A program made the translations under genes and the position numbers. Below are positions 36,528 to 44,297 of a stretch of 64,000 nt of DNA, piece after piece. This stretch comes from Loki-b32 sp964493385 (GTDB lineage: Archaea; Asgardarchaeota; Lokiarchaeia; Sigyniarchaeales; SOKP01): the NCBI GenBank assembly GCA_964493385.1, contig CAZBNW010000002.1:15556-79555 (forward strand), given 5' to 3'. Under the pieces are notes generated by a model. That model did no database searches. It saw nothing but the letters and a program-made list of their open reading frames with translations, and was not told the DNA's origin. The stretch's first letter is position 1; each line of letters opens with the position of its first letter.

Positions 36528-37817
36528 GTGGTTAAAAAAAGAACACATTCAGAAATAAGAAAAAAGATTGAGAATGGCTCTGCAGTTGTATTTACTGTTC
36601 AAGAATTAATAGATTATATCAGTGAAGGTAAGAAAGTTAAATTTGAAGATGTTGATATTATTACAACAGCAACTAAAGGACTCATGAGCGGCATTATGGG
36701 AATCTTCTCATTTCGACTCTCCCCTCCGAAAACATTAAGAAAATTTACTGAAGTAAATATCAATGGAATACCTGCTTTTCCAGGACCATGCCCAAATGAA
36801 TATTTGGGTATAGTAGATCTAATTATTTATGGGACTGCTCAAAGTAAAACAATAGATAATTATTGTGGTGGTTCTCTTTTTAGAGAAATTGTAGAAGGAA
36901 AATCCTTAGAAATCATAGCTAAGAGTGCTGAGGGTGAAACCATTGAAAAAAAAATGAATCTTGAAGATATGCAATTCGCTAAATTAGCTGGGACAAGACA
37001 AGCTATTAAAAATTATAATGCAATGATCAATTGCGAGCCATATAAGGTTGATACTATCTTTTCTTGTCTTCCTTTTAATGAAAACAAATCCCAAATCACA
37101 TTTTCTGGATGTGGAGCTTTAAACCCATTTCAAAATGATCCTGAATTTGAATCATTTGGTGTTGGATCTCCTGTTCTTGTGAATGGGACAATAGGGTATC
37201 TCATGGGTCCTGGAACTCGTAATTATATCGAAAAGCCGAACATGATGACTATTGCACAATTTGAGGGAATGAAACCAGAATATATGGGCGCGTTTAAAAC
37301 TTCTTATGGATTAGAACCTATCTGTAGCTTGGCGCTCCCAATTCCTATATTAAATGAAAGAATTTTTAATAATATAGTGAAATCTGATAAAGACGTTAAC
37401 CTCTCAATATTAAGTCTCGTAGGTCGTGAAAAAGTAGGAGAAATCACTTATGGTGATGTGTGGGATAATAATTTCCTTATGAGGTTTAATCCTGATGCTT
37501 GTAAAAATTGCGTAGAATGTAAAGCTATTGATAAATGTCCTACAAATGCTTTTATTATAAAAAATGGAATGATTTCAGCTATAGATCGATCTCGTTGTTT
37601 TAATTGTGGTAATTGCACTCATTTATGTCCAGAAGCTTTTATTCTAGATTTAAAAACAATTAAATTCGAAAATAAAGAAATACCAATAGTTTTAAGACAA
37701 TCAGACAGATATAATGCTATATTGTTAGCTGAGCAGTTAAAATCAATGATTCTTAAGGGAGAATTTCCAATAAGAAAGCCAATTAATAAACTGCAATTTG
37801 CACAAACAGTAAAATAA
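36528..37817 (+). CDS. L-aspartate semialdehyde sulfurtransferase (HcyBio/DUF39 + ferredoxin)
   Basis: Enzyme of the homocysteine pathway in anaerobic archaea that adds sulfide to aspartate semialdehyde. The HcyBio (DUF39) domain spans about residues 10-310, with TTATKGLMSGIMGIFSFRLSPP, FPGPCPNEYLG and GPGTRNYIEKPNMMTIAQFEGMKPEYMG. A C-terminal 2x[4Fe-4S] ferredoxin module follows (CKNCVECKAIDKCP and CFNCGNCTHLCP). The GTG start at 36528 has GTGAGG upstream. It leads a run with VOC, ThDP and SDR genes on the same strand. Confidence 0.87.
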   Translation: MVKKRTHSEIRKKIENGSAVVFTVQELIDYISEGKKVKFEDVDIITTATKGLMSGIMGIFSFRLSPPKTLRKFTEVNINGIPAFPGPCPNEYLGIVDLIIYGTAQSKTIDNYCGGSLFREIVEGKSLEIIAKSAEGETIEKKMNLEDMQFAKLAGTRQAIKNYNAMINCEPYKVDTIFSCLPFNENKSQITFSGCGALNPFQNDPEFESFGVGSPVLVNGTIGYLMGPGTRNYIEKPNMMTIAQFEGMKPEYMGAFKTSYGLEPICSLALPIPILNERIFNNIVKSDKDVNLSILSLVGREKVGEITYGDVWDNNFLMRFNPDACKNCVECKAIDKCPTNAFIIKNGMISAIDRSRCFNCGNCTHLCPEAFILDLKTIKFENKEIPIVLRQSDRYNAILLAEQLKSMILKGEFPIRKPINKLQFAQTVK

Positions 37818-37834
37818 AATACAATAAGGAAATT

Positions 37835-38278
37835 ATGTCACAATTTAAATTATCAAAGTATGATCAAATTGGAATTCTAGTGAAAGATATTGAGAAAGCA
37901 GCCAAATTGTATAATGCTTTACTGGATTTTAAAGGAAAACTTAATATTGTTGAGCAAACTAATATCGTTTTTTATAAAGGAAAAGAGGCAACATTTAAGA
38001 TGAAAAAAATTATGCAGTATTTTGGGGGGACTCAATTTGAAATTATTGAATTATTAGAATCTACTAGTGATCATCTATATTCAGAATTTCTTAAAGAAGG
38101 AAAAGAAGGTATTCACCATTTAGGAATATATACTAAAAAAGCAGATGAATTAATTAAATATTTTAAAAATGGATATGATATTAGTGTTGTTCAAACTGGA
38201 AAATATGGAAAAGTGAAATTTGATTATTTAGATACTAAAGAAGCTATTGGTTTTTATTTGGAATTAATTTCTTTTTAA
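37835..38278 (+). CDS. VOC/glyoxalase superfamily protein
   Basis: A 147-residue vicinal-oxygen-chelate protein similar to methylmalonyl-CoA epimerase. It has two beta-alpha-beta-beta-beta modules, starting YDQIGILVKDIEKAAKLY and EGIHHLGIYTKKADELIKYF, and ends with FYLELISF. The second-module His and the terminal Glu match VOC metal ligands, but the first-module His (normally DHIGIAV) is Gln, so the metal site or substrate differs. It follows the HcyBio gene by 17 bp. Substrate unknown. Confidence 0.8.
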   Translation: MSQFKLSKYDQIGILVKDIEKAAKLYNALLDFKGKLNIVEQTNIVFYKGKEATFKMKKIMQYFGGTQFEIIELLESTSDHLYSEFLKEGKEGIHHLGIYTKKADELIKYFKNGYDISVVQTGKYGKVKFDYLDTKEAIGFYLELISF

Positions 38279-38347
38279 TAATGCTCTTTTTTTTACATTT
38301 TTGATGTTTTACTAATGTTTATTTTTTATTTTTAATAACTTTTTAAT

Positions 38348-40084
38348 ATGTCTAACCAAACATTAGATGGTGGAGATTTAGTCGTTAAATGTCTTTTAAA
38401 GGAGGGTATCAGAAAAATCTTTGGAATTGTTGGTGGAGAATTATCGAGAATATATGATGCTATAGAAAGATGGGGCCGTGAAGAAGGCATTGATACTGTA
38501 ATGGTTCGGCATGAACAAGCAGCAGGTCATATGGCAGACGCATGGGCAAGAGCAACCGGGGAGATTGGAGTGTGCATGGGCACTGCTGGACCAGGGGTAA
38601 CTCATTTAGTACCTGCAATTGCAGCAGCAAATGCCGATTCTATTCCGCTTTTAGTTATTGGTGCTCAAATAGCAAGAATGTTTGATGATACAGGAATTTT
38701 ACAGGGCGGACTTGATCAAATGGCTTTAATGAAACCTATAACAAAATTACAAATTTCCGTTGAACACCCATATGAGATACCACATGCAGTACAAAAATGT
38801 TTTAAAACAGCCATGTCTGGAAGGAGGGGTCCGGTTTTTCTTGAATTAAGAGAAACTGCATTAGTAAGGAATGCCAGTGAAGAGGATATAAAAAAAATTC
38901 TAGATCCAGATAAGTATCGAGCTAGTTTTCGACCTGCTGGTAATCCAGAGGTAATAAAAAGGGCTGTTAATGTTTTAAAGACAGCAAAAAAGCCAATAAT
39001 TATTGCAGGAGGGGGTGCGATTGCCTCAGAAGCACATAAAGATTTACAGAAATTATCTGAAACCTACCTAATCCCCACAGGAACATCTTTTAATGGTGTA
39101 GGTACAATTGGTAGAGATAAAAAAACATTTATTGGATCCAAACTGACTTCTAATACTTATAGAAGTGCTGCCTCTGAAGCAGATGTGGTTTTATCCCTTG
39201 GTTGCACTTGGAATCATACATTACTTTATGGTGCGGCACCATTTTGGAATCAAAATCAAAAAATAATTCAGGTAGATATTGATTCAAAAGAAATTGGTAA
39301 AAATAGACCTGTCGAAGTTGGTATTATTGGAGATGTAAGGGCTGTTATCCAACAACTTCTAAAAGAGATGGAGGGAATGCTTCCTAAAGAAAAAATTACA
39401 GAATGGTCTGAATGGAATGATTATTTACAAGAGCTAAGAAAAAATGATGAATTACAAATTCAGAAAATATTAAAATATGAAAAATTGCCCATGAAACCTC
39501 AAAGACTAGTATTTGAAGTGTTAGATTTTATCCCTTCTGATACTCAGTTAGTAATTGACGGTGGGGATATATTCGTATTTACAATGGATCTAATTAATCA
39601 TAAAAATCGTCCTCCAAGAAGTTTTTTCCGTTCTGTGTCAATGGGACATTTAGGAACAGGAATCCCTTATGCTATTGGTGCTAAAATGGCAAAATCAGAT
39701 AAACTTGTAGTATGTATAACTGGAGATGGTAGCTTTATGTTTACAGTACAAGAATTAGAAACTGCTGTAAGATTAAATCTTCCTATAATCATAGTAATTG
39801 CAAATAATTGTGCTTGGGGTATGATTAAGAGTTATCAAAAAAATAACCTACAAAAAAGGTTTTGTGATGTTGATTTTCCACCTATTAATTACGCTGAAAT
39901 CGCTAAAGGATTTGGATGTTATGCTGAAAAAATATCAAAACCAGAAGATATTAAACCTGCTTTACAACATGCGATCAATTCTAAAAAACCAGCAGTCCTA
40001 GATGTAGAAATTGCCTTTGAAACGCCCCCTGCGATGAAGTTCCTTGGTCTCTATAAGAAAAATAAAGGATTATTTGGAAACTAA
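38348..40084 (+). CDS. Thiamine-diphosphate enzyme, acetolactate synthase-like
   Basis: A 578-residue ThDP-dependent enzyme with the three-domain order PYR (residues about 5-175, with catalytic Glu in MVRHEQAAGHMADAWARATG), central (about 200-340) and PP. The ThDP/Mg motif GDGSFMFTVQELETAVRLNLPIIIVIANN begins near residue 460. It resembles the large subunit of acetolactate synthase and related decarboxylases. No ilvN or other branched-chain gene is adjacent. With the neighbouring VOC and SDR genes it may process a 2-oxo acid, but the substrate is unknown. Confidence 0.85.
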   Translation: MSNQTLDGGDLVVKCLLKEGIRKIFGIVGGELSRIYDAIERWGREEGIDTVMVRHEQAAGHMADAWARATGEIGVCMGTAGPGVTHLVPAIAAANADSIPLLVIGAQIARMFDDTGILQGGLDQMALMKPITKLQISVEHPYEIPHAVQKCFKTAMSGRRGPVFLELRETALVRNASEEDIKKILDPDKYRASFRPAGNPEVIKRAVNVLKTAKKPIIIAGGGAIASEAHKDLQKLSETYLIPTGTSFNGVGTIGRDKKTFIGSKLTSNTYRSAASEADVVLSLGCTWNHTLLYGAAPFWNQNQKIIQVDIDSKEIGKNRPVEVGIIGDVRAVIQQLLKEMEGMLPKEKITEWSEWNDYLQELRKNDELQIQKILKYEKLPMKPQRLVFEVLDFIPSDTQLVIDGGDIFVFTMDLINHKNRPPRSFFRSVSMGHLGTGIPYAIGAKMAKSDKLVVCITGDGSFMFTVQELETAVRLNLPIIIVIANNCAWGMIKSYQKNNLQKRFCDVDFPPINYAEIAKGFGCYAEKISKPEDIKPALQHAINSKKPAVLDVEIAFETPPAMKFLGLYKKNKGLFGN

Positions 40085-40128
40085 ATTATATTTCTTGTTA
40101 ATTGTTAATTTAATTTGAGGGAAATTAA

Positions 40129-40926
40129 ATGAAAAATGAAAAATTTTTAGAAGGAAAAGTAGCCCTAGTTACAGGGGCAGGAAGTGGATTTGGTCGTGAA
40201 ATGGCAATTGCATTTGCAACCAAAGGTGCCAATTTAGTATTAAATGATATAAACCTTGAGAGTATCGAAGAAACGAAGGATTTGATTTTAAAATCACACA
40301 AAGTTGATATTTTGCTAGCAAAAGCAGATATTTCTGATGAAAAACAAGTAATTGAAATGAGTAAGAATGTTTTTAACACATTTGATAATACATTTGTGTT
40401 AGTAAATAATGCTGGTGTAAGAGGGGGTACATCTTCTCTGAAAACAAAAATCGAAGATTATAATAAAGTTATGGATGTAAATGTGAAAGGAGCATGGAAT
40501 ATTACGAAGTCTTTTTATAAAAAAATGAGAAAACAAAAATTCAAACCAGTAGCAGGAAAAATTATTAATATTACTTCATGTGCTGGTACTGAATGTGGTC
40601 TAAATCCTTTTATTGGGATATATAGCGTAAGCAAAGCTGCTCTTATTGCTTTTACAAAACTTTGGGCTCTTGAATTAGGACAAAATAATATAACTGTCAA
40701 TGCAATTTGTCCAGGGATTTTCCTTACACCAATATACGATAATGATGAAAAATTTATTAGAGAATGGATTAAATTACGACAGATTAAACTCCCTATTGAT
40801 AAGATAGGAGAAAGTAAACAAGTTGCTGATGTTGCTTTATTCTTAGCTTCACCGGCAGCAGATTACATTACAGGTCAAAATATAATCCTTGATGGTGGAA
40901 TGACAATTAGTATAAATAAGTTATAA
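40129..40926 (+). CDS. Short-chain dehydrogenase/reductase
   Basis: A 265-residue Rossmann oxidoreductase. NAD(P) binding is TGAGSGFG (residues 15-22), with NNAG at about 93. The catalytic Ser is in INITSCAG and the YxxxK in YSVSKAALIAFTKL. The ending LASPAADYITGQNIILDGGMTI is typical of classical SDRs. An Asp in LVLNDINLES after the second strand suggests NAD rather than NADP. It follows the ThDP gene by 44 bp and could reduce its product. Confidence 0.92.
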   Translation: MKNEKFLEGKVALVTGAGSGFGREMAIAFATKGANLVLNDINLESIEETKDLILKSHKVDILLAKADISDEKQVIEMSKNVFNTFDNTFVLVNNAGVRGGTSSLKTKIEDYNKVMDVNVKGAWNITKSFYKKMRKQKFKPVAGKIINITSCAGTECGLNPFIGIYSVSKAALIAFTKLWALELGQNNITVNAICPGIFLTPIYDNDEKFIREWIKLRQIKLPIDKIGESKQVADVALFLASPAADYITGQNIILDGGMTISINKL

Positions 40927-40969
40927 TTTCTTTTAAATTTTTAAAAAGAGATAATAAAATTATAAAAAT

Positions 40970-41554
40970 TTATTTACCACGACCTTTTTTTGCTCTAATA
41001 CTTGGTCGTGTTTTTTCTGATCCCCAACCTTTCTTATGTAATCCTCGGGCTCTTTTTCCTGCAGATGTGAGACCACGAGTTACTCTTTTTGTATGTTGAG
41101 ATTCAGTTATCCAATTTATTTTAGGATCGGACTTTATGACAGGGTGGTTTGGATCCACTAAGATAACTTCATAGTACCAATGTCTACCATCAGAATAAAC
41201 TTTATAGCTATTTAGAACCTGCATGTTTGGATATTTTCTCTGAACACGTTCCTCCGCAATCCACTGAAGATTCTTTCCTGTTGTGTATTTGGAGACACCC
41301 ATGGCTCTTGGTTTTCTGCCTCGCTTCGGACGAGTTTTATGCATTCCTCCTTTTCTTATTCTAGCTCTCACTATTATATATCCTTGTTTTGCCTTATACC
41401 CTAAAGTTCTTGCTCGATGGAGTTTAGTTGGTTTTTCGACTCTTTGAATTGATCTACCCTTTCGGTATTCTATTCCACGTTCCCAATGTGGTGTTTGATA
41501 CCCTTTTTCGTGTTTCTCAAAAGTTTCTTTCAAGTAGCTATATCCAGACTTCAA
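40970..41554 (-). CDS. rpl15e: 50S ribosomal protein eL15
   Basis: Ribosomal protein eL15 (194 aa), which has no bacterial counterpart. Diagnostic stretches are RGIEYRKGRSIQRVEKPTKLHRARTLGYKAKQGYIIVRARIRKGGMHK, YKVYSDGRHWYYEVILVDPNHPVIKSDP and TSAGKRARGLHKKGWGSEKTRPS. The start is TTG (complement of 41552-41554), giving MKSGYSYLKETF at the usual position. It converges on the SDR gene. Confidence 0.96.
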   Translation of the reverse strand: MKSGYSYLKETFEKHEKGYQTPHWERGIEYRKGRSIQRVEKPTKLHRARTLGYKAKQGYIIVRARIRKGGMHKTRPKRGRKPRAMGVSKYTTGKNLQWIAEERVQRKYPNMQVLNSYKVYSDGRHWYYEVILVDPNHPVIKSDPKINWITESQHTKRVTRGLTSAGKRARGLHKKGWGSEKTRPSIRAKKGRGK

Positions 41555-41753
41555 TTTATCTTAGCACATCCGTAAAGTAATATTTATTAAAAATAAGCAT
41601 ATTTTATTATTTTTATGGTTATTTAATTTTGACCCTGAATTCCTAAATTATTCGGTTAATTTGGAGTTGACGTTATCGTCTTTTATTCAAACAACTGTTT
41701 AAGTAAATTACAAGTTTTCTTTAAATACTTAAAATCGGACTATAAAATGAATT

Positions 41754-42980
41754 ATGTTCAAATCAAAAAGACTCGAATCTGAATCATATTTTAAAATAAA
41801 TAACATTTCACTTATATTTATCTATTTAGCTTATTCCTCTATTTTTCTTTTTCTTAACAGTTATTTTCCAATTCTTTTTTTTGACGTATTAGAGATTAAC
41901 CGATTTGTGCTAGCATTTATGCAATTTTTAGCTTACTCTATTTTATTATTTCGTCCTGTGTTTGCAGCAATAACAGATAAATATAGAATCAATGGTTATC
42001 AACGGAAATATTATATTATACTTTCAGGATATTCTTTAGCTCTTACCTATATCTTAATGGGACTTTTTTTTACTAACGTTTTTGTTTTTGGAGTTTTTAT
42101 GTTTTTAATTTTTATTTCAAGTACAATGTTAGATGTGTCTACAAAATCGTTAATTATCGATATTTCACCAACTAATGAAATTAAGAAACGTCATCTTTTT
42201 TTTATGTTTGTTGGTGAAGCTTTAGGAAAGTTTTTTCCTTTCTTTCTATATTTCATTTTAATCAATGATGTTTATTCATTAAGCTCTTGGGAAAATTTTA
42301 TTATTTGTAGTTATCTTTTTTTAATACCTTTATTAAGTATCTTACCATTTATTAGGGAGATTAATCAAGTTAAACCTCAAGTAATTGAAAACTCTGAAAA
42401 TCTTAATATATCTGGTCATAATGATGTAAATTTTTCTCCATTTTCTAAGATTACATTTATCTTGTTTTGTGTTTTTGTATTTTTTGCTTTTAGTGACGTA
42501 ATTTTTGCTTATTCTTTTTTCCCATTTTTATTGAATAAATTTGGACCTGAAAAATTTAACTTTTTTAACTTTATTTTACTTTTCTACTTCCTATTAAGTA
42601 TAATGAGTAGTGCAATTGGGAGTTTTCTTATAAAAAGAACAGAACCTAAAAAAATTATATTAATTTTAATCCCAGTTGTAGGAATTATATATATGATGTA
42701 TACTGTTGTCCCTTTTACATTCTTTACCGTATTATATTTTATTGGATGTTCTTTAGCGACAATTATTAATCTTAATATTTCAGTTTATATGATGAAATTT
42801 AAAAAAGGAAATAAATCAATCTACTTTCATCTTATTGCATCCTTCAGACAGCTTTCAATCTTCATATTTCTTCCATTAGGAACATTACTTTCCAGCGTCA
42901 TCACCATAGAATATCTTATTATAATTGGGGCTATTTTACTTAATCTATCTCTTATTCCTTTAATATTTATAAAACTCTGA
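41754..42980 (+). CDS. Major facilitator superfamily transporter
   Basis: A 408-residue membrane protein with about twelve hydrophobic helices split by a polar loop around residue 205-230 (NQVKPQVIENSENLNISGHND), the two-half organisation of MFS carriers. The loop between helices 2 and 3 (FAAITDKYRINGYQRKYY) matches the folate-biopterin/drug type D-x-x-x-x-G-x-R-R/K pattern. It is convergent with the first mini-peptide cassette at 43020 and thus borders the radical SAM/E1 cluster. It is a candidate exporter or immunity pump for that system. Substrate unknown. Confidence 0.75.
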   Translation: MFKSKRLESESYFKINNISLIFIYLAYSSIFLFLNSYFPILFFDVLEINRFVLAFMQFLAYSILLFRPVFAAITDKYRINGYQRKYYIILSGYSLALTYILMGLFFTNVFVFGVFMFLIFISSTMLDVSTKSLIIDISPTNEIKKRHLFFMFVGEALGKFFPFFLYFILINDVYSLSSWENFIICSYLFLIPLLSILPFIREINQVKPQVIENSENLNISGHNDVNFSPFSKITFILFCVFVFFAFSDVIFAYSFFPFLLNKFGPEKFNFFNFILLFYFLLSIMSSAIGSFLIKRTEPKKIILILIPVVGIIYMMYTVVPFTFFTVLYFIGCSLATIINLNISVYMMKFKKGNKSIYFHLIASFRQLSIFIFLPLGTLLSSVITIEYLIIIGAILLNLSLIPLIFIKL

Positions 42981-43019
42981 TACTAGAATCAATTTTTTTG
43001 GAAAAATAAAAAAAAAATA

Positions 43020-43110
43020 TAGAATCCTCTATGGATTCTAAAGCCATTTAACCTCCTATTTCTCCACTATATGGCATACTATATATCTTCATTCAAGTTT
43101 TTAAAATGAA
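43020..43110 (-). repeat. Mini-gene cassette copy 1
   Basis: First of three ~90-bp direct repeats. On the minus strand it contains, in order, a TATA-like TTTTAAAAAC (43097-43106), the peptide ORFs, GGAGGT, and a perfect hairpin TAGAATCC-ATAGA-GGATTCTA (43020-43040). A strong U-tract from 43019 to about 43000 follows. This copy differs from copies 2 and 3 mainly in the operator arms and has ATG instead of TTG after GGAGGT. It lies 20 bp beyond the 3' end of the E1-like gene. Confidence 0.8.
43048..43077 (-). CDS. Ultra-short peptide gene, copy 1 (MPYSGEIGG)
   Basis: A 9-codon ORF encoding MPYSGEIGG followed by TAA. The ATG lies 24 nt after the centre of the TATA-like box, the distance expected for a leaderless archaeal mRNA. 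A longer in-frame reading from 43092 gives MKIYSMPYSGEIGG. The C-terminal Gly-Gly is the ending recognised by E1-like enzymes (ThiS, MoaD and ubiquitin-like proteins). It is identical in all three cassettes. The proposal that it is translated and modified is inference. Confidence 0.5.
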   Translation of the reverse strand: MPYSGEIGG

Positions 43111-43130
43111 AGAAAAAAAGTTTCTAATTT

Positions 43131-43835
43131 TTATGTTTTATATGGGGCACATTCACATTTACTATCCCTTTTTAAGGGTATTTTGGTTATTCTACAATTA
43201 AAAGTGTCTAGTAAGATGTACTGACTCCGCTTCGGTTCTGAAATGCATATGTCATGAAGAACTAAACTTGATACAAGAGTTCCAGTAGCAATTACGGTAG
43301 CTCCTAATATACCCCCAATTGGAGACACACGCGTATAGCGATATGCTTGAGAATCACTATAAAAACTATCTTGACCGTATATACATTGTATACAAGGGCT
43401 ATCCTTCACTGGAAGGAAATTAATAATATGACCATAAGAAAACCCACAAATCACAAAATAGAGAGGTTTTTTGTTTAAAACGCATAAATCATTAATTAAA
43501 TAAGGTGCTCCCTTATAATCCATAGAATTGATAATAATATCCCCCCATTTAATTATATCATTGATTTCTTTATAATGTGGTAAAAAATGCCTGCCTTCCG
43601 ACGCAAGAAGATTCCTATCAGGGGGATAATCTATACATAAATTATAACCTTCAACATTTACTTTTGGATTTATCTCTAATAGTCTTTCTTTGGAACCTTT
43701 AAATTTATGTTTCTTGATGTCATTGAAATCATACAAGGTTTGCCTGTTTAAATTGGAAAGTTCAACAATATCGTTATCAACTATTTTAAAGTTAGAGGCA
43801 CCTGAATAAATTAAACCGAGTAAAACATTGGTTCC
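43131..43835 (-). CDS. E1/ThiF-like adenylating enzyme, C-terminal part (frameshifted)
   Basis: Continues the gene that begins at 44257 after a one-base frameshift near 43835-43840. Read in this frame it gives GTNVLLGLIYSGASNFKIVDNDIVELSNLNRQTLYDFNDI, the ATP-binding core of E1/ThiF/MoeB enzymes with the D-x-V-E-x-S-N-L-N-R-Q motif. It continues with KGSKERLLEINP, an Asp in INSMDYKG, and zinc ligands SPCIQC and CEC near the C-terminus. Without the break the enzyme is about 375 aa. The first ATG/TTG-type start inside the frame (43736) would remove half of the nucleotide site. Confidence 0.85.
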   Translation of the reverse strand, partial: GTNVLLGLIYSGASNFKIVDNDIVELSNLNRQTLYDFNDIKKHKFKGSKERLLEINPKVNVEGYNLCIDYPPDRNLLASEGRHFLPHYKEINDIIKWGDIIINSMDYKGAPYLINDLCVLNKKPLYFVICGFSYGHIINFLPVKDSPCIQCIYGQDSFYSDSQAYRYTRVSPIGGILGATVIATGTLVSSLVLHDICISEPKRSQYILLDTFNCRITKIPLKRDSKCECAPYKT

Positions 43836-44257
43836 AACCCTCCTAGCCCAGATACTACAATTTTCGCTTCATTAAGTTTTTTCTGATTTATTAGCGGGTG
43901 ATCTAATTGGCGTTCCCATCTTTCTCTCTCATATTCATCTAGAGAATTATTATCTGAAACCCTCTTTTCTTGATTTACTAAGTTAAAATAATTAATATTT
44001 ATATCTTCAAGGTATTTCAAGTAATCTTTTTGAAGTTTAGGTTGTTTAGAGAACCTCAATTCCGCAACTTTTTCAATGTACCTTTTTATTAAGGGAATAC
44101 CTTCAATATCGAGTAAAGTGTCTAAATTAATATTACCTTCTCTTCCTAACAACCAATTATAATAAAAATCCTTATTCTTTATTGGTTTGATGTGCCTTCT
44201 TCTGAGTTTTAGCCCCTTCTTTTTATAAAATAATCTTATTTTCCTTTCCAAACTCAT
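43811..44257 (-). CDS. E1/ThiF-like adenylating enzyme, N-terminal part (frameshifted)
   Basis: N-terminal 148 codons of an E1-like enzyme. The first ~105 residues form a basic, helical extension not found in plain ThiF/MoeB (LFYKKKGLKLRRRHIKPIKNKDFYYNWLLGREGNINLDTLLDIEG), comparable in position to the peptide-binding domain of MccB. The E1 fold then begins with RWERQLDHPLINQKKLNEAKIVVSGLGGL, the GxGGxG nucleotide loop. The frame is lost one base later and ends at a TAA. It starts 41 bp after the radical SAM gene, in the same operon. Confidence 0.85.
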   Translation of the reverse strand: MSLERKIRLFYKKKGLKLRRRHIKPIKNKDFYYNWLLGREGNINLDTLLDIEGIPLIKRYIEKVAELRFSKQPKLQKDYLKYLEDININYFNLVNQEKRVSDNNSLDEYERERWERQLDHPLINQKKLNEAKIVVSGLGGLEPMFYSV

Positions 44258-44297
44258 TCTTTTAACCCCTTCATTAAATTACTTCTTTAAATATTAA

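Noticed and set aside
41665..41685. GACG-TTAT-CGTC hairpin followed by Ts upstream of the MFS gene
   Set aside because: Only 4 bp of stem; too weak to call a terminator or operator.
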